Assembly: GCA_041397725.1 (NCBI GenBank)
Contig: JAWKVZ010000003.1
Location: forward strand, 372,001 to 436,000
Length of the DNA: 64,000 bases
Reading direction: 5' to 3'
Source of the DNA: JAGRKR01 sp041397725
GTDB lineage: Bacteria; Pseudomonadota; Alphaproteobacteria; Rhizobiales; Hyphomicrobiaceae
Both the position numbers and the translations under genes were made by a program. The notes under the pieces are model-generated. The model was not told the origin of the DNA, ran no database searches, and saw nothing but the letters and a program-made list of their open reading frames with translations. Every line of letters begins with the position of its first letter. Position 1 is the stretch's first letter. Shown here piece by piece: positions 19,782-28,952 of this stretch.

Positions 19782-20768
19782 TCAAGATGGATCATCGGCG
19801 AGACGCGGCCGGCGCGGGGGGCGACGTCCGCTTTGCCGCACGTGCGTCGACCATACCCCGACCGAGTCTCGTCCGAGCGCCGTCGACGCGCCGCTGTCGG
19901 GGCGCACCCGCGCCATGGCCGCGACGAGCGCGCCCGCCTTGCCACTCGCTGGGGCGCGGCGCGCCATCACGCGCGCCATGGGCCGCCAATAGGACGGCAG
20001 CGGCTGGAAGCTGCGGGCGGGCGCAAGGTGCACGACGCGATAGCCCTTGGCCTTCAGCGCCGCGAGGATCTTCGGCAGCGCCCTGGCGGTGCTCGACTTG
20101 ATGTCGTGAAAGAGCAGGATGCCGCGCCCGCGCGCCTCGAGGCGGCGGATGGTGTTGCGCACGAGTACGTCGGGGTCGGCGGTGAAGCTGTCGTCGGAGA
20201 CGACATCGACCGAGAACACGGCGACGCCGCGCGACTGCATATGGGCGAGCAGGAGCGGGGAATCGTTGAGGCCGGGAAAGCGGAAGAACGGTGCGATCGG
20301 CACACGCGCGGCGAGGGCCACGGCCGTGAAGCCGCGCTCGAGCTCGTCGGTGGCGCGAGGGAAGGTCAGAGAGCCGACGTTCAGCGGGTGCGACCAGGTG
20401 TGTGAGCCGACCGTGTGCCCACGGCGCACCGTCTCCGCGACGAGGTTCGGGAATTGCACGGCGACGCGGCCGACCGGGAAGAAGGTCGCCTTCGTACAGA
20501 AGGCATCGAGGGTCGCCAGCACCGAGCGCGTGATCGTGGGGTGCGGTCCGTCGTCGAAGGTCAGCACGACCTCGCGCGGGCGGAGAAAAGCCGCCGCCTG
20601 CGGCAGACGGGTGATGGAGCCATAGACGGGCGCTCGGGATGCGTCGATCCGGACCACCCGCGAGACGCCGAGCCCTCCGCCGGTCGCCGAGCAATCGGCC
20701 GCGGCGGCCCCCGGGGCGCCGGCTGCAACGCACAGCAGCGCTGCGGCGATGGCAAAGCACGTGCGCAT
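19782..20768 (-). CDS. Polysaccharide deacetylase family protein (first of two tandem paralogues)
   Basis: NodB-homology carbohydrate esterase 4 with a Sec signal peptide (MRTCFAIAAALLCVAAGAPG). Motifs: VVLTFDDGPHP (metal/catalytic Asp), GHTVGSHTWSHP (metal-binding His-x3-His), FFRFPGL and LLFHDI. It removes acetyl groups from polymers or glycan substrates in the periplasm; the substrate is unknown. I start at 20768, preceded by gaggt on the minus strand; an in-frame ATG at 20792 is the alternative. The C-terminal ~60 residues are basic and low in conservation. It lies next to a clear paralogue. Confidence 0.88.
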   Translation of the reverse strand: MRTCFAIAAALLCVAAGAPGAAAADCSATGGGLGVSRVVRIDASRAPVYGSITRLPQAAAFLRPREVVLTFDDGPHPTITRSVLATLDAFCTKATFFPVGRVAVQFPNLVAETVRRGHTVGSHTWSHPLNVGSLTFPRATDELERGFTAVALAARVPIAPFFRFPGLNDSPLLLAHMQSRGVAVFSVDVVSDDSFTADPDVLVRNTIRRLEARGRGILLFHDIKSSTARALPKILAALKAKGYRVVHLAPARSFQPLPSYWRPMARVMARRAPASGKAGALVAAMARVRPDSGASTALGRDSVGVWSTHVRQSGRRPPRRPRLADDPS

Positions 20769-20893
20769 GGCGACTGGACCTCGTCGAGACATCCCTTCAA
20801 GTCTCAGAGGATATGCAAGTCGTCAAGGCTCGAGTGATCTCGATCGTGCAGCCTGGAGGGGTGTGTGTCGCGGGAAGCGCGGTCGCGGGACGG

Positions 20894-21979
20894 TCAGTTG
20901 CCGTCGCCGCCCAGAACCTGCGACTTCCAGCTTCGCTCGACGATCGGGCCTCTGAGGCGCACGCGCGGCGGTTCCCCCGGCGGCTGGACCATGGGCGCCG
21001 GCGGTACGGGTGCGGTCTGGGGCGCTGACACCGGCACGCGCGGCTGCTGCGAGCCGGGCGCTGTCGGCGGCAATGGCGCACCGGCACGGCGCGCAGGAGG
21101 CTCCATCGGCCAGACCATGCTGCGCGGTGCCAGCGGATTGCGGGTCTGGGCGATGCGCTTCCTGGAGAGCAGGCGCGCGGCTTCGCTGTCGTGGCGGGCC
21201 AGCGTGGTCGCCGCCTTGGTCGGCTGAATATGAACGATGCGGTAGCCGCCGCGACGCAGCTCGTCGAGCAGGCGCGGCATCGCCCGCGCTGTTGCCGGCT
21301 GGATGTCGTGGAAGAGCAGGATGCCCTTGCCCTTGCGCTTGAGCTCGCCCATCACCTTGGCGATGATCGCGTCGGCGTTACGGCTGCGGTAATCCAGGGA
21401 ATCGATATCGATGGAGAACACGGCGACGTTCCGGGCGCCGAGGTGCTCCAGCGAGCGGCGGCCGTCGCTCAGGAACGGATAGCGGAAGAACGGCGCAATC
21501 GGCTTGCCGAGAGCGGCCTGCACGGCGCTGAAGCCGAGCTCGATCTCGTGCTCGGCGGTGCGCATGTTCGTGCGGCGGAGCTGGTATTTGTGCGACCAGG
21601 TATGGGTGCCGATGGTATGGCCGCGGCGGGCGACGTCCTGGAGCAGCAGCGGGTGCGAGATGGCCATGCGGCCGACCACGAAGAACGTCGCCTTCGTGCA
21701 ATGGCGCTCCAGCGCCTTCAGGATGACGTCGGTGATGCCGGGCGCCGGGCCGTCGTCGAACGTCAACACCACCTCGCCACGCGTCAGGAAATCGTGGTCG
21801 CGGTACTGGAGATGTCCGAAGCGCGGTCCGCCGGTGGCGTCGATGCGCACGATGCGCGATACGCCCACAGCGCCGGGATTGCCGGGGCAGGATGTGCGAA
21901 ACGTCTGAGCGCTCGCGGCCGTCGAGAAGAGCGCCGCAGCAATCATCAGCGATGTCGTGCGCGCCAGCAACCTCAGCAT
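20894..21979 (-). CDS. Polysaccharide deacetylase family protein (second tandem paralogue)
   Basis: 361-residue NodB-type deacetylase with signal peptide (LIAR-free start MLRLLARTTSLMIAAALF). It shares with its neighbour the pattern VGVSRIVRIDATGGP, VVLTFDDGPAPG, HTIGTHTWSHK, APFFRYPFL and GILLFHDIQPATARAMP. It carries an extra Pro-rich C-terminal tail of about 90 residues absent from the other copy. I chose ATG 21979 so that the signal peptide is N-terminal; the frame is open 26 codons upstream. Same orientation and 125 bases from its paralogue, suggesting a tandem duplication. Confidence 0.88.
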   Translation of the reverse strand: MLRLLARTTSLMIAAALFSTAASAQTFRTSCPGNPGAVGVSRIVRIDATGGPRFGHLQYRDHDFLTRGEVVLTFDDGPAPGITDVILKALERHCTKATFFVVGRMAISHPLLLQDVARRGHTIGTHTWSHKYQLRRTNMRTAEHEIELGFSAVQAALGKPIAPFFRYPFLSDGRRSLEHLGARNVAVFSIDIDSLDYRSRNADAIIAKVMGELKRKGKGILLFHDIQPATARAMPRLLDELRRGGYRIVHIQPTKAATTLARHDSEAARLLSRKRIAQTRNPLAPRSMVWPMEPPARRAGAPLPPTAPGSQQPRVPVSAPQTAPVPPAPMVQPPGEPPRVRLRGPIVERSWKSQVLGGDGN

Positions 21980-22252
21980 CAGAACACGAGCTCCCGGGCG
22001 TTTGGTTGGCCCACCACCTGCGCCTGCAGGCCTTAACGGATTGTATAAACCGGACAATTAGGGCTCGATTGGGGGTGCATTGTGGTGCCTACGCCACAAT
22101 CAACGGACCTTCCTATTGCGATTCGGCTGGACTGTGAACTGCGACCAATGATTGCGCCGTCGCGAGCGGTGCGGGCGTCTTGACTTGCCGGCTCGGCTTC
22201 TGCCCCATGCGCGCGCCGACTGTGCAAGCCGGAGAACGGAGCGGGTTCCGCC

Positions 22253-23632
22253 ATGATGGACACCACACGCGACGACCCGATCTACGACGAGGAGGGCATG
22301 CTCCGCGGTGATTTCGTGCACCGTGTCGAAGCCATGCTCGATGCCGGGCAGCCGGAGTTGGCTCGCGAGCTGACCCGCGAACTGCGGGAGGCCGATCTCG
22401 CCGATCTCCTGACGCTGCTGGCGCCGGAGCGCCGGGTGCCGCTGGTCGTCGCCCTCGGCGACGACTTCAAGCCGGCCGTCCTCTCCGAGCTCGACTGGAC
22501 GGTCCGCGATCAACTCGTCGAGGCCCTGCCCAATCAGGAGCTGGTCAAGGCCGTCAAGGAGCTCGACACCGACGATGCCGTCTACGTGCTCGAGAGCCTC
22601 GAGCAGGAGGACCAGGACGAGATCCTGGCGCAGATCCCCGAGGGCGATCGCGCGGCACTCGAGCGCGGCCTCGAGTATCCCGAGGAATCCGCCGGCCGCC
22701 TCATGCAGGCGGACTTCATCGCCGTGCCGCCGTTCTGGACCGTCGGGCGGACCATCGACTACATGCGTGACACGGAGGATCTGCCCGACGATTTCTCGGA
22801 AATCTACGTCGTCGATCCCTCGTTCCACCTCGTCGGCACCGTGCCCCTCGATCGCCTGCTGCGCTCCAAGCGGCCGGTCAGGATCGAGGAGATCATGGAG
22901 AGCGACGTCAACAAGGTTCTCGCCACCGAGGACCAGGAGGAGGTCGCCCGTCAGTTTCAGCGCTACGATCTCTATTCGGCGCCGGTCGTCGACAAGAACA
23001 GCCGCCTCGTCGGCGTCGTCACCGTCGACGACATGGTGGAGGTGATCCAGGAGGAGGCGGAGGAGGACATCAAGCTGCTCGGCGGCGTCGGCGATGAGTC
23101 GCTGGCCGACAGCGTGCTCGCCACGACGCGCAGCCGCTTCCTCTGGCTCGTCGTCAATCTCTGCACTGCCATTCTCGCCTCGCAGGTCATCAAGCTGTTC
23201 GACGCCTCGATCGAGCAGATGGTGGCGCTCGCCGTGCTCATGCCGATCGTCGCCTCCATGGGCGGCAATGCCGGCACGCAGACCATGACGGTGGCCGTGC
23301 GGGCGCTGGCGACGCGCGAGCTCGGCTCGGTCAACGCCATGCGCATCATCCTGCGCGAGGTTTCGGTCGGCCTCCTCAACGGCCTGCTGTTCGCCGTCAT
23401 TCTCGGCCTCGTCGTGCTGGTCTGGTTCGGCACCGGCAAGCTCGGGCTGGTGATCGGCGCGGCCATGATCTTCAATCATTTCGCCGCTGCGCTGTCCGGC
23501 ATTCTCATTCCGCTGGCGCTCGACCATTTCGGCTTCGATCCGGCCGTGTCCTCTGGCGTGTTCGTCACGACGGTGACGGACATCGTCGGCTTCTTCGCCT
23601 TCCTCGGGCTCGCGACGCTGGTGCTGCTATAA
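22253..23632 (+). CDS. mgtE: Magnesium transporter MgtE
   Basis: 459-residue Mg2+ channel. Order: N-terminal superhelical MgtE_N domain (residues ~30-130, with LANALPNQE-like repeats), two CBS domains (~135-255, with YSAPVVDKNSRLVGVVTVDDM), then five membrane helices. The pore stretch MPIVASMGGNAGTQTMTVAVRA and the end FFAFLGLATLVLL are diagnostic. Two adjacent ATG codons occur at 22253 and 22256. The ~195-base leader contains no riboswitch that I recognise. Confidence 0.95.
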   Translation: MMDTTRDDPIYDEEGMLRGDFVHRVEAMLDAGQPELARELTRELREADLADLLTLLAPERRVPLVVALGDDFKPAVLSELDWTVRDQLVEALPNQELVKAVKELDTDDAVYVLESLEQEDQDEILAQIPEGDRAALERGLEYPEESAGRLMQADFIAVPPFWTVGRTIDYMRDTEDLPDDFSEIYVVDPSFHLVGTVPLDRLLRSKRPVRIEEIMESDVNKVLATEDQEEVARQFQRYDLYSAPVVDKNSRLVGVVTVDDMVEVIQEEAEEDIKLLGGVGDESLADSVLATTRSRFLWLVVNLCTAILASQVIKLFDASIEQMVALAVLMPIVASMGGNAGTQTMTVAVRALATRELGSVNAMRIILREVSVGLLNGLLFAVILGLVVLVWFGTGKLGLVIGAAMIFNHFAAALSGILIPLALDHFGFDPAVSSGVFVTTVTDIVGFFAFLGLATLVLL

Positions 23633-23675
23633 TCGCCGAGGCAGTCCCGCCGCCCGTTTTTGCAGGAGATGGATC

Positions 23676-24119
23676 ATGACTGTTGTCGTCCGCCGCCTCG
23701 ATGAGCGCGACAAGGCTTCATGGCGGCCGCTCTTCGAGGGCTACATCGCCTTCTACAAGGCGAGCGTGGCGCCGGAGGTCATGGAGCTGACCTGGCAACG
23801 GTTGATGGCGGGCGGGGACGGTGTTCACATCGGCCTCGTCGCCGTGGATGCCGACGACCGGCCCTATGGGCTCGCGCATGTGCTCTTCCACCGCTCGACG
23901 TGGTCCCCGACCTGTTACTGCTATCTCGAGGATCTGTTCGTCGATCCGACGCGGCGCGGGCGTGGCGCCGGACGCGCCCTGATCGAGGCCGTCTACCGTG
24001 AGGCCGACGCGCGCCAGGCGACGCGCACCTACTGGGCGACGCAGGAGTTCAATTATCGCGCGCGCGCGCTGTACGACGAGCTGGCGACGAAGTCGCCCTT
24101 CGTGCAATACCGCCGGTGA
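23676..24119 (+). CDS. GNAT family N-acetyltransferase
   Basis: 147-residue single-domain acetyltransferase. Motif A is LEDLFVDPTRRGRGAGRALIE (quoted in part: DPTRRGRGAGRALIE), followed by WATQEFNYRARALYDELA, as in many small GNATs acting on amino groups of metabolites. It starts 43 bases after mgtE and is followed after 15 bases by a small secreted protein gene. Substrate unknown. Confidence 0.88.
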   Translation: MTVVVRRLDERDKASWRPLFEGYIAFYKASVAPEVMELTWQRLMAGGDGVHIGLVAVDADDRPYGLAHVLFHRSTWSPTCYCYLEDLFVDPTRRGRGAGRALIEAVYREADARQATRTYWATQEFNYRARALYDELATKSPFVQYRR

Positions 24120-24134
24120 GGGGAGGGGAGTGAC

Positions 24135-24611
24135 ATGCTGAGATCAGGGGCGAGGCTGACGGTTGCGCTGGTGTGCGCGCTGATGGCGGGTGCGCCGTCG
24201 GCAAGGGCCGACGCCGACGGCGAGGCCGTCATCCGCTTCGGGCTCGTTGGTGCCTGGGCGGTCGACTGCTCCGCGCCGCCCGCGCCGCAAAATCCCTATC
24301 AGATCTATGCCACCAGCAACGGCGATCGGCCGACGCGGGAGCTGAGGATGCAGGTCGAGTCCCTCGACGGCATCTTCGAGATGCTCCGGGCGCGCCTGCT
24401 CGGGCCGAACCGTCTCGCCTATACCGACAGCCGCCGCGGCGGCGGCCAGTACACCTTCGACATCATCGTGGAGATCGAAGGCGGCCGCATGCGCAGCGTC
24501 CAGTCGGTGCGCTCGGACGGCGCCACGCTCATTCGCGACGGCAAGTTCAGCGATTCCGGTCGGGGGACGCTCGTCTTCCAGAAGTGCGAGGCGACCTCGA
24601 CCGGACGCTAG
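24135..24611 (+). CDS. Secreted protein of unknown function
   Basis: 158 residues with a signal peptide (cleavage around ARA-DADG). The mature protein begins with an acidic stretch, then FGLVGAWAVDCSAPPAPQNP with a conserved-looking Cys, and ends with a second Cys in FQKCEA; a disulphide is possible. The form, a short lipocalin-like beta-rich sequence with GxW near the start, is common among hypothetical periplasmic proteins of Hyphomicrobiales. No named family recognised. Ribosome site ggaggggag precedes the ATG. Confidence 0.7.
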   Translation: MLRSGARLTVALVCALMAGAPSARADADGEAVIRFGLVGAWAVDCSAPPAPQNPYQIYATSNGDRPTRELRMQVESLDGIFEMLRARLLGPNRLAYTDSRRGGGQYTFDIIVEIEGGRMRSVQSVRSDGATLIRDGKFSDSGRGTLVFQKCEATSTGR

Positions 24612-24696
24612 TGCCGGATTGCAGAGGCCAGGTTTGCTTTCGCGAACCATCGCAGCCGGCGCTGGCACGCCTGGCGGCGGAGTGCGGGCGGGGTCC

Positions 24697-25575
24697 TCAG
24701 TTGCCAGCGGCATCGGCAGGCATGGCGGCGCTCGCCACCTTTCGGCGCCTGAGCAGGCCGTGCCGCGGAGCGAACAGCACCGCCAGCACGAACACCGCCA
24801 TCTGCACCAGCACGATGCACGGCCCCGTCGCGCCGTCGATGTGGAAGCTTACGAGTGTTCCGACGATGCTCGACACCACGGCGACCGTCACGGCGATCGC
24901 CAGCATGCGCTCGAAGCGGCTCGTCAGCAGGTAGGCGATGGCGCCCGGTGCCACCAGCATGGCCACGACCAGAATGATGCCGACGGCCTTCAGCGATGCG
25001 ACGATGGCCAGCGCCAGCAGGACCAGCAGACCGTAGTGCAGGAGGCGCACCGGCAGGCCGATGGCCTGGGCGTGGATCGGGTCGAAGCAGTAGAGCATGA
25101 GGTCGCGCCGCTTGGCGATGACGACCGCGAGCACGACGGCCGCCACGATGGCCGTCTCGACGAGATCGCGCGGCGTCACGCCGAGCATGTTGCCGAACAG
25201 GATGTGATTGAGGTGCTGGTCTGTCTCGACCTTGGTGAAGAGTACGAGACCGAAGCCGAACAGCCCCGAGAACACGATACCCATGACCGTGTCCTCCTTC
25301 ACGCGGCTGTTCTCCTTGAGAAAGCCGGTGAGCAGGGCGCAGGCGAGCCCCGCGGCAAAGGCCCCGACGGCGAGGGGCAGGCCGACGACGTGCGCGACCA
25401 CGATGCCGGGCAGGACCGCGTGGGAGACGGCGTCGCCCATCAGAGACCAGCCCTTGAGGACGAGATAGCAGGACAGCACCGCAGAGACGGCGCCGACCAG
25501 AATCGCCACCACGAGGGCGCGCTGCATGAAGCCGTAGCTGAGCGGGGCGACGATGAGATCGCTGATCAGGCTCAT
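24697..25575 (-). CDS. sitD: Manganese/iron ABC transporter permease (SitD-like)
   Basis: 292-residue ABC-3 family permease with about 8-9 membrane segments. Diagnostic stretches: LVLKGWSLMGDAVSHAVLPG and VKEDTVMGIVFSGLFGFGLV, then VAMLVAPGAIAYLLTSRF. Its ATG overlaps the stop of the upstream permease gene by 4 bases. It is the last gene of a four-gene operon (ATPase, two permeases and binding protein), giving a heteromeric channel. Specificity for Mn2+ is inferred from the neighbouring mntR. Confidence 0.9.
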   Translation of the reverse strand: MSLISDLIVAPLSYGFMQRALVVAILVGAVSAVLSCYLVLKGWSLMGDAVSHAVLPGIVVAHVVGLPLAVGAFAAGLACALLTGFLKENSRVKEDTVMGIVFSGLFGFGLVLFTKVETDQHLNHILFGNMLGVTPRDLVETAIVAAVVLAVVIAKRRDLMLYCFDPIHAQAIGLPVRLLHYGLLVLLALAIVASLKAVGIILVVAMLVAPGAIAYLLTSRFERMLAIAVTVAVVSSIVGTLVSFHIDGATGPCIVLVQMAVFVLAVLFAPRHGLLRRRKVASAAMPADAAGN

Positions 25576-26426
25576 GGCGCTGCGGCCCCGCTGGCGGCGC
25601 GGCGTCGGGCGGCGAGGCGGCCATGCTTGGGCGCGAGATAGAAGGCAGCCAGGAACAGCAGCGTCTGCAGGGTGACAATGACGCCGCCGGTAGCGCCGTC
25701 GAGGAAGTAGCTGAGGTAGGCGCCGAAGAAGCTCGTCGTCGCGCCAATGGCGACGGCGATGACGAGCAGAACGCCGAAGCGATCGGTGAGGAGATACGCC
25801 GTGGCGCCGGGCGTCACCACCATGGCGATGACGAGGCAGGCGCCGACTGTCTGCAGCGCGGCGACCGTTGCCGCCGCCAGCAGCGTGAAGAACAGCACCT
25901 TCAGCCAGAAGACGTTTATGCCGACCGAGCGGGCGTGCGCCTCGTCGAAGAACATCACCATGAGGTCCTTCCACTTGAGGAGCAGGACGGTGAGCGTGAC
26001 CGCACTGATGATCACCACCTGCACGGCGTCGGCGTCGGAGATGCCGAGGATGTTGCCGAGCACGATCGACTGCACGTTGACCGAAGTCGGGTTGATCGAG
26101 ACGATCAACAGGCCGGCGGCGAAGAACGAGGTGAAGACGAGGCCGATGATGGCGTCCTCGCGCAGGCGCGTCTGCGCGCGCACGAAGGCCATGCCGAGCG
26201 CGGCCAGCAGGCCCGCGAGGAAGGCGCCGAGGGCATAGGGCACCTTGAGCAGGTAGGCGGTGGCGACGCCCGGCACGATGGCATGGCCGAGAGCGTCCCC
26301 GATCAGCGACCAGCCGCGCAGCATGAGGAAGGCCGAGAGAAACGCACACGTGCCGCCCACGAGCGCCGACACCCACATGGCCTTGACCATGTAGTCGTAG
26401 GCGAAAGGCACGAGCAGCTCGCTCAT
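25572..26426 (-). CDS. sitC: Manganese/iron ABC transporter permease (SitC-like)
   Basis: 284-residue ABC-3 family permease, paralogous to the downstream gene. Shows LMLRGWSLIGDALGHAIVPG, LREDAIIGLVFTSFFAAGLL and VVTPGATAYLLTDRFGVLL. It overlaps both flanking genes by four bases (ATGA junctions), so the operon is translationally coupled throughout. A short Ala-rich tail follows the last helix. Confidence 0.9.
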   Translation of the reverse strand: MSELLVPFAYDYMVKAMWVSALVGGTCAFLSAFLMLRGWSLIGDALGHAIVPGVATAYLLKVPYALGAFLAGLLAALGMAFVRAQTRLREDAIIGLVFTSFFAAGLLIVSINPTSVNVQSIVLGNILGISDADAVQVVIISAVTLTVLLLKWKDLMVMFFDEAHARSVGINVFWLKVLFFTLLAAATVAALQTVGACLVIAMVVTPGATAYLLTDRFGVLLVIAVAIGATTSFFGAYLSYFLDGATGGVIVTLQTLLFLAAFYLAPKHGRLAARRRAASGAAAP

Positions 26427-27352
26427 TTGCCCGGCTCCTTGTCGCCGTGGCCGAGCGGCGCGTCGGACGCCTTGCGATGGCCGTAGAAGACGACCGGGCG
26501 CTCGTCGTCGGTCAGAACGGTGACGCCGCGACGGTCGTCGTCATCGTGCAGCGCGCTGCCAGCGATGCGGAAATGGCGGAGCACGCCGCCGAAGGCGCGC
26601 TCGAGATTGGCCTGTGTGAACGTGCTCTCGGTCGATCCGGCCGCCAGCACGGTACGCCGGATCAATACGACCTGGTTGCAGAACTCCGGCACGCTGCCAA
26701 GGTTGTGCGTGGACACCAGCATCAGGCGGCCCTCACCCTTGAGGTCCTTCATCAGGTCGATGATGGCCGTCTCGGTCTTGACGTCGACCCCGGTAAACGG
26801 CTCGTCGAGCAGGATGACCAGCCCGTCCTGGGCAAGCGCGCGGGCCAGGAAGACCCGCTTCCTCTGCCCTCCCGACAGTTCCCCGATCTGCCGCTTGCGA
26901 TACTCGCTCATGCCGACGCGCTCGAGGGCGGTGTCGACGGCGCGCCGATCGGCGGCGGCGGCGATGCGCAGGAACCCCATGTGCCCGTAGCGCCCCATCA
27001 TCACCACGTCCTCGACGAGCACGGGGAAATTCCAGTCGACATCCTCGGCCTGTGGCACGTAGGCGACGAGATTGCGCCGGCGCGCCTCGCGTGCGTCGAG
27101 CCCGGCGATGCGGATGCTGCCCGCGCCCGGCGCGACGAACCCCATGATCGCCTTGAAGAGTGTGGACTTGCCGGAGCCGTTGATGCCGACGAGGCCGCAG
27201 ATGCTGCTTGGTCCGAGGGTGAACGAGGCATCGGCGAGGGCGGTGGTGCCGTTGGGGTAGGTGACGGTGACGCCCTGGACGTCCAGTGAGGCGACAGGCC
27301 CTTCTGCTGCGCGCGCATTGGCGGGGTCAACAGGCTTCGGCATGAGCGTCAT
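26423..27352 (-). CDS. sitB: Manganese/iron ABC transporter ATP-binding protein (SitB-like)
   Basis: 309-residue ABC ATPase. Walker A is GINGSGKST, the Q-loop region YVPQAEDVDWNFPV is characteristic of metal-type ABC ATPases, the signature is ELSGGQRKRVFLARAL, Walker B LVILLDEPFTG and the switch His in STHNLG. The C-terminal ~55 residues after the ATPase core are an unusual charged extension containing DDDDRR. It overlaps the binding protein gene and the permease gene by 4 bases. Confidence 0.93.
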   Translation of the reverse strand: MTLMPKPVDPANARAAEGPVASLDVQGVTVTYPNGTTALADASFTLGPSSICGLVGINGSGKSTLFKAIMGFVAPGAGSIRIAGLDAREARRRNLVAYVPQAEDVDWNFPVLVEDVVMMGRYGHMGFLRIAAAADRRAVDTALERVGMSEYRKRQIGELSGGQRKRVFLARALAQDGLVILLDEPFTGVDVKTETAIIDLMKDLKGEGRLMLVSTHNLGSVPEFCNQVVLIRRTVLAAGSTESTFTQANLERAFGGVLRHFRIAGSALHDDDDRRGVTVLTDDERPVVFYGHRKASDAPLGHGDKEPGK

Positions 27353-28305
27353 CGTCCGAACCCCCTGGCGATGGTGTCGACGGTGACCGAAAGCAGCTCG
27401 AGGTAGCTCGGCACCGGGCCGCCCGGCGCACTCAGGCTGTCCACGTAGAGCACGCCGCCATAGCGCGCGCCGGTCTCCTTGGCGATCTGGCGGGCCGGCT
27501 TGTCGGAGATGGTGCTTTCGCTGAAGATGACGGGGACTTTGTGCTTGCGCATGAGGTCGATGACGCGCCGGACCTGGCGCGGCGTTCCCTGCTCGTCGGC
27601 GTTGATCGGCCAGATGTAGAGCTCCTTGAGCTCGTAGTCGCGCGCGAGGTAGCTGAAGGCGCCTTCGCTCGTGACGAGCCAGCGCTCGGCCGCAGGGATC
27701 GCCGCGAGCCGCGCGCGCAGCGGCGCATCGATGGCCTTGATCCGGGCGGCATAGGCGGCGGCGTTGCGATTATAGGCCTCGGCGTTGGCGGGGTCGTGCT
27801 TGACCAGGGCCCGGCGGATGTTCTCGACGTAGACCAGCGCATTGCGCGGTGACATCCAGGCGTGGGGGTTCGGCTTGCCGCGATACGGTCCCTGCGAGAT
27901 GCCCATGGGCTCGATGCCGTCGGAGATCACCACGCTCGGAACACCCTTGACGTTCTGGAAGAAGCGTTCGAACCAGCGCTCGAGATTGAGGCCGTTCCAG
28001 ATCACGAGCTGCGCGGACTGCGCCTTGACGATGTCGCCCGGCGTCGGCTGGTAGTCGTGGATCTCGGCGCCGCGCTTGGTGATGGAGTCGACCACGGCGG
28101 CCGTGCCGGCGACACTCTGGGCGATATCCTGAATGACGGTGAAGGTCGTGACGACGCGGAACGGCTTCTTCACCGGCGTCTTAGCGCGGGCGGTGGCGGT
28201 CGTGGCGGCGAGTGCCAGGACGGCGAGCCAGGCCAGCACGGCCAGGCGTGCGCGCGGGCGCCGCTCCGCTGGCTTCACTACGAGATGAGCTTTCATCTTG
28301 GGCAT
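27349..28305 (-). CDS. sitA: Manganese/iron ABC transporter substrate-binding protein (SitA-like)
   Basis: 318-residue periplasmic cluster A-I metal binding protein, with a long basic N-terminus and signal peptide (AVLAWLAVLALAATTATARA). Metal ligands can be read as His in GAEIHDYQPTPGDIV, His in GKPNPHAWMSP, Glu in TSEGAFSYLA and Asp in YVDSLSAPGG: the His-His-Glu-Asp set of Mn/Fe rather than His-rich Zn binders, and there is no His-rich loop. It is first in the operon, and 190 bases divergent from mntR. Confidence 0.92.
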   Translation of the reverse strand: MPKMKAHLVVKPAERRPRARLAVLAWLAVLALAATTATARAKTPVKKPFRVVTTFTVIQDIAQSVAGTAAVVDSITKRGAEIHDYQPTPGDIVKAQSAQLVIWNGLNLERWFERFFQNVKGVPSVVISDGIEPMGISQGPYRGKPNPHAWMSPRNALVYVENIRRALVKHDPANAEAYNRNAAAYAARIKAIDAPLRARLAAIPAAERWLVTSEGAFSYLARDYELKELYIWPINADEQGTPRQVRRVIDLMRKHKVPVIFSESTISDKPARQIAKETGARYGGVLYVDSLSAPGGPVPSYLELLSVTVDTIARGFGR

Positions 28306-28420
28306 GAGTGCGCTTCTACCGAACGACGTGACACCAGCCGTTTTGCCCTCGCTCGCCAGCGGTCCGCGCCGCGCACGTCGGCGTGGCAGCCACCGTGGCG
28401 AAGCCGCATTAGGGGCTGCG

Positions 28421-28454
28421 CTAAAAGTTAGGTAGTGCTAAACTTGTTGTCAAC
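28421..28454. promoter_or_regulatory. Palindromic region, candidate MntR operator
   Basis: In the sitA-mntR divergent region three alternating half sites occur: ctaa (28421), ttag (28428) and ctaa (28438). They form ctaa-aag-ttag and the imperfect 19-mer agttaggtagtgctaaact (28426-28444, outer four pairs perfect). A third small palindrome, gttgtcaac, follows (28446-28454). Position and shape suggest the operator for the adjacent Mn-dependent regulator, controlling both directions. This is inference, not a matched consensus. Confidence 0.5.
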
Positions 28455-28494
28455 TGCGCAATGGTGTAGGGCTGGCGGGGGAAGGACAGCGCAC

Positions 28495-28938
28495 ATGACG
28501 ACGCCTGACGACCTCGACGAGAAGACGCGCGCGCAGGCCGAGCGCTTTCAGCGCGTGCGCGAGGCCCATCAGACCGAGCTCAAGGAAGACTACGTGGAGC
28601 TGATCGCCGATCTCATCGACGAGACCGGCGAGGCGCGCGTCGTCGATCTCGCCGGCCGGCTCGGCGTCTCCAACGCCACGGTGAACAACGCCATCCAGCG
28701 CCTGCAGCGCGACGGTCTCGTCACCAGCAAACCCTATCGCTCGATCTTCCTCACGGAGCAGGGCCAGGAGCTGGCGGCGGCAGCACGCGAGCGCCATCAA
28801 CTGGTGCGCGACTTCCTGGTTGCGCTCGGCATCGATGCCGAGATCGCGGATTCCGATGCCGAAGGCATCGAGCACCACGTCAGCGAGCAGACGCTCGCGG
28901 CGTTTCGCAAGTTCCTGGGCACGTCGCGCAGGTCCTGA
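28495..28938 (+). CDS. mntR: Manganese-dependent transcriptional regulator MntR (DtxR family)
   Basis: 147-residue DtxR-type regulator. The winged helix runs from residues ~25 to 85 (ARVVDLAGRLGVSNATVNNA is its recognition part), and the dimer/metal segment DAEGIEHHVSEQTL holds the Glu-His-His ligands. No C-terminal SH3-like domain, as in MntR rather than DtxR. It would bind Mn2+ and repress the divergent sit genes. ATG 28495 with ggaagga upstream; a GTG-type start further upstream is unlikely. Confidence 0.92.
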   Translation: MTTPDDLDEKTRAQAERFQRVREAHQTELKEDYVELIADLIDETGEARVVDLAGRLGVSNATVNNAIQRLQRDGLVTSKPYRSIFLTEQGQELAAAARERHQLVRDFLVALGIDAEIADSDAEGIEHHVSEQTLAAFRKFLGTSRRS

Positions 28939-28952
28939 GGCGTCCTGGCAGA

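Noticed and set aside
22058..22252. Mg2+ sensing riboswitch (M-box or similar) upstream of mgtE
   Set aside because: I found none of the conserved M-box segments; the leader is short and without obvious structure.
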